From: UBA6183 sp943372215
GTDB lineage: Bacteria; Bacteroidota; Bacteroidia; UKL13-3
NCBI GenBank assembly: GCA_943372215.1
Contig: CALRXU020000004.1
Coordinates: 62,001-126,000 of the forward strand
Direction: 5' to 3'
DNA: 64,000 nt
In this document: one piece after another, positions 60,465 through 64,000 of the stretch
How the letters are laid out: each line of letters begins with the position of its first letter
Numbering within the stretch: the first letter of the stretch is position 1
Program-made: the position numbers and the translations under genes
Notes under the pieces: generated by a model
Seen by the model: the letters and a program-made list of their open reading frames with translations, nothing else
Told to the model about the DNA's origin: nothing
The model's database searches: none

Positions 60465-60472
60465 CAAAAATA
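60465..60472 (-). promoter_or_regulatory. -7 box for the small gene-ftsE operon
   Basis: TATTTTTG on the minus strand, full TAnnTTTG match, about 70 bases above the small gene. It overlaps the right arm of an inverted repeat (ATTTTTGCAA at 60421-60430, TTGCAAAAAT at 60462-60471). Confidence 0.45.
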
Positions 60473-60481
60473 TAAAAAAAC

Positions 60482-62242
60482 ATGAGACTACTTAAACAGG
60501 TTTTCTACTCTTCTTCTCTACTTGTTGCAATGGCAATAATTAATTCAGGTTGTAGTGTAAAAACAAACATGGGCAATAACAATTACACCGTTACCCCAAA
60601 CCCGCTTGAATTAAAGGGCGATTCAGTTACCATTACGATGAGTGCAACTATTCCAGCCAAGTCATTTAATCCAAAGGCAAATGTACAATTTCAGCCAGTG
60701 TTAAAGACAGCTAAAGGGGATGTAACCTTAAAGGCAATTACTTTAGGTGGAGAAAAAGTTACAGAAGCTGTTGATTTTAAAATAGACTCTAAAACTGGTG
60801 GAAGAATCACTTACACTGAAAAAATTCCTTATAACTCGGATTTGAAACGTGCTACATTGTACCCAACGTTTGCCGTTAAAATCAAAGGAAACTATCAGGC
60901 ACTTGAAGAATTAAAAGGCGTGAAGTTTAGCGATAAAGTTTTGGCAGAAGGTACAATTACCACTGTGTTAATGGCTAAAGCAGTAGAACAACCAGTATTT
61001 GATATCACTGATTATACTGCTACTTACAGCAATAAATCGGTAAATATTTACTTCCCATTAGATGTAGATAAGTTTAACCCAAAATACAAAGCTGGAAAAG
61101 GCTTAGACAATGCCAAGCAATTAAAGGCATTAAAAGATTCAGTTAAATCGGATAAAAACTGGGTGGTAAAAGGCTTGGCTATTAACGGCTTTGCTTCCCC
61201 TGAAGGTGAATTATCACGCAATGATGGTTTATCAAAAGGTCGTGCTACTTCAACTTTTAGCTACCTTAAAAAGGAGTTGAAAAAACTTGGTTTCACCGAA
61301 GTAAATGATAGCAACCTTTCTATGGGAGCTACATTGGCTGAAGATTGGAATGGTTTGGCTAAATTGGTGAGTGAGTCAAAATTGGCTGGCAAAGCTGATA
61401 TCGTAAACATCATTACCAACAACAATATTGCTGATTTGGAAAAAGAAAGCCTAATCAGAAGAGATCATGCAAAAGCTTGGGAAACCATTAAAAAGGAGTT
61501 GTTGCCTAAGCTGCGTAGAGCTGAGTTAATGGTAAAAGGCCAATCGCCTTTAAAATCAGATAACCAATTGTTGGCCACCACTGATTTGGAAACTTTAACA
61601 GATGTGGAATTGTTGCATTTAGCTGCTATTGGTGATAACAACAAAAAAATGGAAGTATACACCAAGTATGCGGCAAAATATCCAAACGACTGGAAAGGCG
61701 CTAATGGACTTGGTGCATTGTACTTGCTAAATGGTGATTATGCCAATGCTGAAGCCCAATTAAATCAAGCCAACCAATTGTCACCAGAGAATCCTACTGT
61801 TTTGGCTAACTTAGCTGCTACTGTTAGGGCCAATGGCAATACCAAACGCGCAGAAGAGTTAATTAAGCAAGCAGAAGCAAAAGGTGCTGATATGAGCTAC
61901 CAACGTGGAATGATTGCCTTAAAGAAAGGTGACTATGCTGGTGCCGTGAGTAACTTTAACAAATCAGGTAGAAAAGATTTTAACTTTGCCCTTGCACAAG
62001 TGCTTAACGGAAATGCAACAGGAGCCAAAGCCATTATTGATAATATGAAGCCTGAGGAATTGCAATGGAACCACTACTACCTGCGCGCAGTAATTGGTGC
62101 TCGCATGGACAATGCAGAAGTGTTAACCACCAACTTAACCCGTGCCGTGCAATTAAAAGCAGAAGTTCGCCAAATGGCTAAAGAAGATGTGGAGTTTATT
62201 AAATACTTCAGCAATCCTGCTTTTGAAGGAGCAATTCGCTAG
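60482..62242 (+). CDS. Outer-membrane lipoprotein with OmpA-like and TPR domains
   Basis: A 586-residue lipoprotein: signal with lipobox INSGC (Cys24). After an N-terminal beta domain (30-180) comes an OmpA-like peptidoglycan-binding domain (about 180-370) with INGFASPEGELSRNDGLSKGRA, the usual helix entry. The C-terminus has tetratricopeptide repeats (about 375-560: WKGANGLGALYLLNGDYANAEAQLNQA and the next). It would anchor the outer membrane to the cell wall. Divergent from the ftsE operon. Confidence 0.85.
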   Translation: MRLLKQVFYSSSLLVAMAIINSGCSVKTNMGNNNYTVTPNPLELKGDSVTITMSATIPAKSFNPKANVQFQPVLKTAKGDVTLKAITLGGEKVTEAVDFKIDSKTGGRITYTEKIPYNSDLKRATLYPTFAVKIKGNYQALEELKGVKFSDKVLAEGTITTVLMAKAVEQPVFDITDYTATYSNKSVNIYFPLDVDKFNPKYKAGKGLDNAKQLKALKDSVKSDKNWVVKGLAINGFASPEGELSRNDGLSKGRATSTFSYLKKELKKLGFTEVNDSNLSMGATLAEDWNGLAKLVSESKLAGKADIVNIITNNNIADLEKESLIRRDHAKAWETIKKELLPKLRRAELMVKGQSPLKSDNQLLATTDLETLTDVELLHLAAIGDNNKKMEVYTKYAAKYPNDWKGANGLGALYLLNGDYANAEAQLNQANQLSPENPTVLANLAATVRANGNTKRAEELIKQAEAKGADMSYQRGMIALKKGDYAGAVSNFNKSGRKDFNFALAQVLNGNATGAKAIIDNMKPEELQWNHYYLRAVIGARMDNAEVLTTNLTRAVQLKAEVRQMAKEDVEFIKYFSNPAFEGAIR

Positions 62243-62265
62243 TAGCATTACAAAATACGATTACT

Positions 62266-62289
62266 AAAGGGGCTTAGGCCCCTTTTTTT
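62266..62289 (+). terminator. Intrinsic terminator after the OmpA/TPR gene
   Basis: Stem AAAGGGGC/GCCCCTTT, loop TTAG, then a T run. Confidence 0.9.
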
Positions 62290-62340
62290 ATGCGTCAATC
62301 TCCTGAAAAAAGGACAAATATGGGTTTTACATTTATTTTC

Positions 62341-62370
62341 TTGACAAATTCGTAATTAATAGTACCTTCG
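62341..62370 (+). promoter_or_regulatory. Promoter of queA
   Basis: TTG (62341-62343), 19-bp spacer, TACCTTCG (62363-62370): fits TTG/TAnnTTYG with exact spacing. The predicted leader is about 65 bases; no preQ1-type riboswitch structure was recognised in it. Confidence 0.75.
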
Positions 62371-62440
62371 CACCTCGTAAATTTACACTATATTAGGATA
62401 AATAGTGCGGTTCTTACAACATAAAACAAACGTATTCTAA

Positions 62441-63487
62441 ATGAAATTATCGCAATTCAAATTCAACTTCACCGAAAATCTTATTGCTAAACACCCTGCT
62501 GATATTCGCCATGAAAGCAAAATGATGGTGCTTGACCGTAAAAAGGGCAAGATAGAACACAAAATTTTTAGCGATATATTGAAGTATTTTGATGATCGCG
62601 ATGTGATGATTAATAATAACACCAAGGTTTTTCCTGCGCGTCTTTACGGAAGTAAAGAAAAAACAGGCGCAAAAATTGAAGTGTTTTTGTTGCGTGAGTT
62701 AAACAAAGAAATGAAACTGTGGGACGTGTTGGTTGATCCCGCACGTAAAATACGCGTAGGTAATAAGCTTTATTTTGGCGATGACACCTTGGTAGCAGAA
62801 GTCGTGGACAATACCACCTCACGCGGACGTACCATTCGCTTTTTATTCGATGGTACAGACGAAGAGTTGTGGAAACTGATTGAAAAATTAGGTGAAATGC
62901 CTATTCCGAAATACATGGGGCGCTCAGTTGAGAAGGCCGATAAAGAGCGTTTTCAAACCATATTTGCTAAACATATTGGTGCTGTTAGCCCTCCAAGTGC
63001 TGGTTTGCATTTTACCAAAGAGTTAATGATGCGCATGGAAATTAAAGGCGTAAACTTTACAGAAGTAACGGTTCACAATGGTTTGGGTGCCTTTAGGGCG
63101 GTTGAGGTGGAAGACCTTACCAAACACAAAATGGATAGTGAGTATTTTGATATTCCTTTAGAAACCAGCAAAATTGTAAACAAGGCCCTAGAAGAAAAAA
63201 GAAAGATTTGTGCAGTTGGCTCTTCAGTAATGCGTGCCATCGAGTCTTCCGTTTCTTCTACTAGTCGTTTAAATGTAAACAAGGGTTGGACGGATAAATT
63301 CTTGTTCCCTATGCACGATTTTAAAATTGCCAACGCTATGGTTACCAACTTTCACCCGCCAGAATCAACCTTATTGATGATGAGTGCTGCTTTTGCTGGA
63401 TATGATGAATTGATGGAAGCCTATAACGAAGCTATTAAGAAAAAATACAAGTTTATGGCTTATGGTGATGCCTTGTTAATTATTTAA
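62441..63487 (+). CDS. queA: S-adenosylmethionine:tRNA ribosyltransferase-isomerase
   Basis: A 348-residue QueA that makes epoxyqueuosine on tRNA, using the ribose of SAM. FNFTENLIAKHPADIR, VMINNNTKVFPARLYG, GAVSPPSAGLHFTKELM, VTVHNGLGAFRAV and the C-terminal TNFHPPESTLLMM are standard. It is monocistronic, with promoter and terminator both visible. Confidence 0.96.
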   Translation: MKLSQFKFNFTENLIAKHPADIRHESKMMVLDRKKGKIEHKIFSDILKYFDDRDVMINNNTKVFPARLYGSKEKTGAKIEVFLLRELNKEMKLWDVLVDPARKIRVGNKLYFGDDTLVAEVVDNTTSRGRTIRFLFDGTDEELWKLIEKLGEMPIPKYMGRSVEKADKERFQTIFAKHIGAVSPPSAGLHFTKELMMRMEIKGVNFTEVTVHNGLGAFRAVEVEDLTKHKMDSEYFDIPLETSKIVNKALEEKRKICAVGSSVMRAIESSVSSTSRLNVNKGWTDKFLFPMHDFKIANAMVTNFHPPESTLLMMSAAFAGYDELMEAYNEAIKKKYKFMAYGDALLII

Positions 63488-63495
63488 TAATATAC

Positions 63496-63532
63496 AAAAA
63501 AGCCCCTGTTACTTGGTAACAGGGGCTTTTTT
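63496..63532. terminator. Strong bidirectional-type terminator after queA
   Basis: A 17-bp perfect stem (GCCCCTGTTAC/GTAACAGGGGC flanked by A6 and T6) with a TTG loop. The flanking A and T runs would work for either strand. Confidence 0.92.
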
Positions 63533-63564
63533 GTGCCCCGTTGTTTAATATTATTTTAATTTAG

Positions 63565-63595
63565 TTGGTTTTTCGTTAATCTATTTTTAACTTTA
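63565..63595 (+). promoter_or_regulatory. Possible promoter of the last gene
   Basis: TTG (63565-63567), 20-bp spacer, TAACTTTA (63588-63595), one mismatch. It ends four bases before the ATG, another near-leaderless case. Confidence 0.4.
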
Positions 63596-63599
63596 GTGC

Positions 63600-64000
63600 A
63601 TGAAAAAATTAGGGTTAAGCATTTGTTTATTGTGGTGTTGTGTAGCTGCTTATGCGGGCAACAATGATAGTTTAAAGGTGAATATAAAAAAGAGTACCAT
63701 TAGTATAGGCTCTATGGTTATTCAGCCGCAAACGCCCATAAGCAAAGTCATTGCGGCTTTGGGTAAGCCAAGTCGCATCCTGTCTGTTGCCAAAATGGAA
63801 CGGGTGTTTATTTATGATAGCCTGGGCTTAACTTTTGAAATTGGTAAAAATGCTGAAAAAAAAGTTGAGCGCATTACCGTATCATTTAACCCCAAAGGCA
63901 ATAACCGCATTGCACAGATGCCATACAAAGGTGTGGTGGTGATGGATGGTTTGCGAGTAACACCTGCAACCACATCTGTTCAAGTGGCACAAAAAACGCC
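63600..64000 (+). CDS. Small exported protein, 3' end outside window
   Basis: The visible 133 residues start with a signal peptide (KKLGLSICLLWCCVAAYA). A domain follows with ISKVIAALGKPSRIL, ERVFIYDSLGLTFEIG and ITVSFNPKGNN. The LGKPSR lead and the YDxLGLxF pattern resemble a group of small Bacteroidota/Proteobacteria proteins of unknown role, loosely BamE-like. It is cut by the window edge, so its length is unknown. Confidence 0.75.
   Translation, partial: MKKLGLSICLLWCCVAAYAGNNDSLKVNIKKSTISIGSMVIQPQTPISKVIAALGKPSRILSVAKMERVFIYDSLGLTFEIGKNAEKKVERITVSFNPKGNNRIAQMPYKGVVVMDGLRVTPATTSVQVAQKT

Noticed and set aside
62290..62355. 21-codon reading frame before queA
   Set aside because: Starts directly in a terminator tail, overlaps the queA promoter, and has no hydrophobic or folded pattern.

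Overview
The window is a gene-dense, AT-rich stretch of a Bacteroidota chromosome. Several things point there: TonB-dependent receptors, a secreted protease with a C-terminal type IX secretion sorting domain, Rho with an acidic/basic insert, the parA-parB-DUF5683-dapB-lepB gene order, few Shine-Dalgarno sites, and promoters that fit the Bacteroidota consensus (TTG, 19-21 bp, TAnnTTYG). I cannot name the genus. I saw no rRNA, tRNA, CRISPR array, insertion sequence or prophage. Most of it is core chromosome.

Layout. 1-4.9 kb: the tail of a TonB-dependent receptor, an SRP RNA gene (ffs) on the minus strand with a clear promoter, a biotin-dependent carboxyltransferase, a GreA/GreB-like protein and a lipid A-type acyltransferase. 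4.9-7.8 kb: a stress/redox module (MarR regulator with palindromic operators, YceI, extradiol dioxygenase, Crp/Fnr regulator). 7.8-16.4 kb: peptidases (M61, and lipoprotein DPP III), a TIGR02757 protein, a small beta-barrel protein, YjbR, a 30-residue membrane protein, an LTA-synthase-like sulfatase and MurB. 16.4-22 kb: RlmD, two family 2 glycosyltransferases, AroQ and a DegT-type sugar aminotransferase, which look like a small surface-glycan set. 22-30 kb: XerD, GcvT, ComB, a prenyl synthase, a BtuB-like receptor and the pyruvate dehydrogenase E2. 30-38 kb: Rho, a 2-Cys peroxiredoxin, a GT39-type transferase, secreted proteins with Ca-binding loops and an ReAV-type L-asparaginase.

38-47.5 kb is mostly minus strand: an alpha/beta hydrolase, then the run metallo-hydrolase, parA, parB, DUF5683, dapB, lepB (read right to left), a second GT39-type protein on the plus strand, and proline dehydrogenase. 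47.5-51 kb is a shikimate operon (aroB-aroA-aroC); aroQ lies apart at 19.3 kb. 51-64 kb: an M43 metalloprotease exported by T9SS, TopA with a Lys/Ala-rich tail, a SirB1-like protein, an ABC-F ATPase with a degenerate second Walker A, a membrane protein with an HPD-less J domain, FtsE with a small upstream gene, an OmpA/TPR lipoprotein, QueA, and the start of a small exported protein cut by the window edge.

I did not find a clearly new multi-gene system. The points most worth following are non-coding: the ffs gene, the MarR operator pair, a four-copy 10-bp-phased repeat between convergent genes at 38.0 kb, inverted repeats at the xerD, aminotransferase and rho leaders, and -7 boxes that sit almost on the start codon. 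No stretch without a gene exceeds 300 bases; the longest are the rho/exported-protein divergent region (285 bases) and 1570-1849 (280 bases, holding ffs and two promoters).
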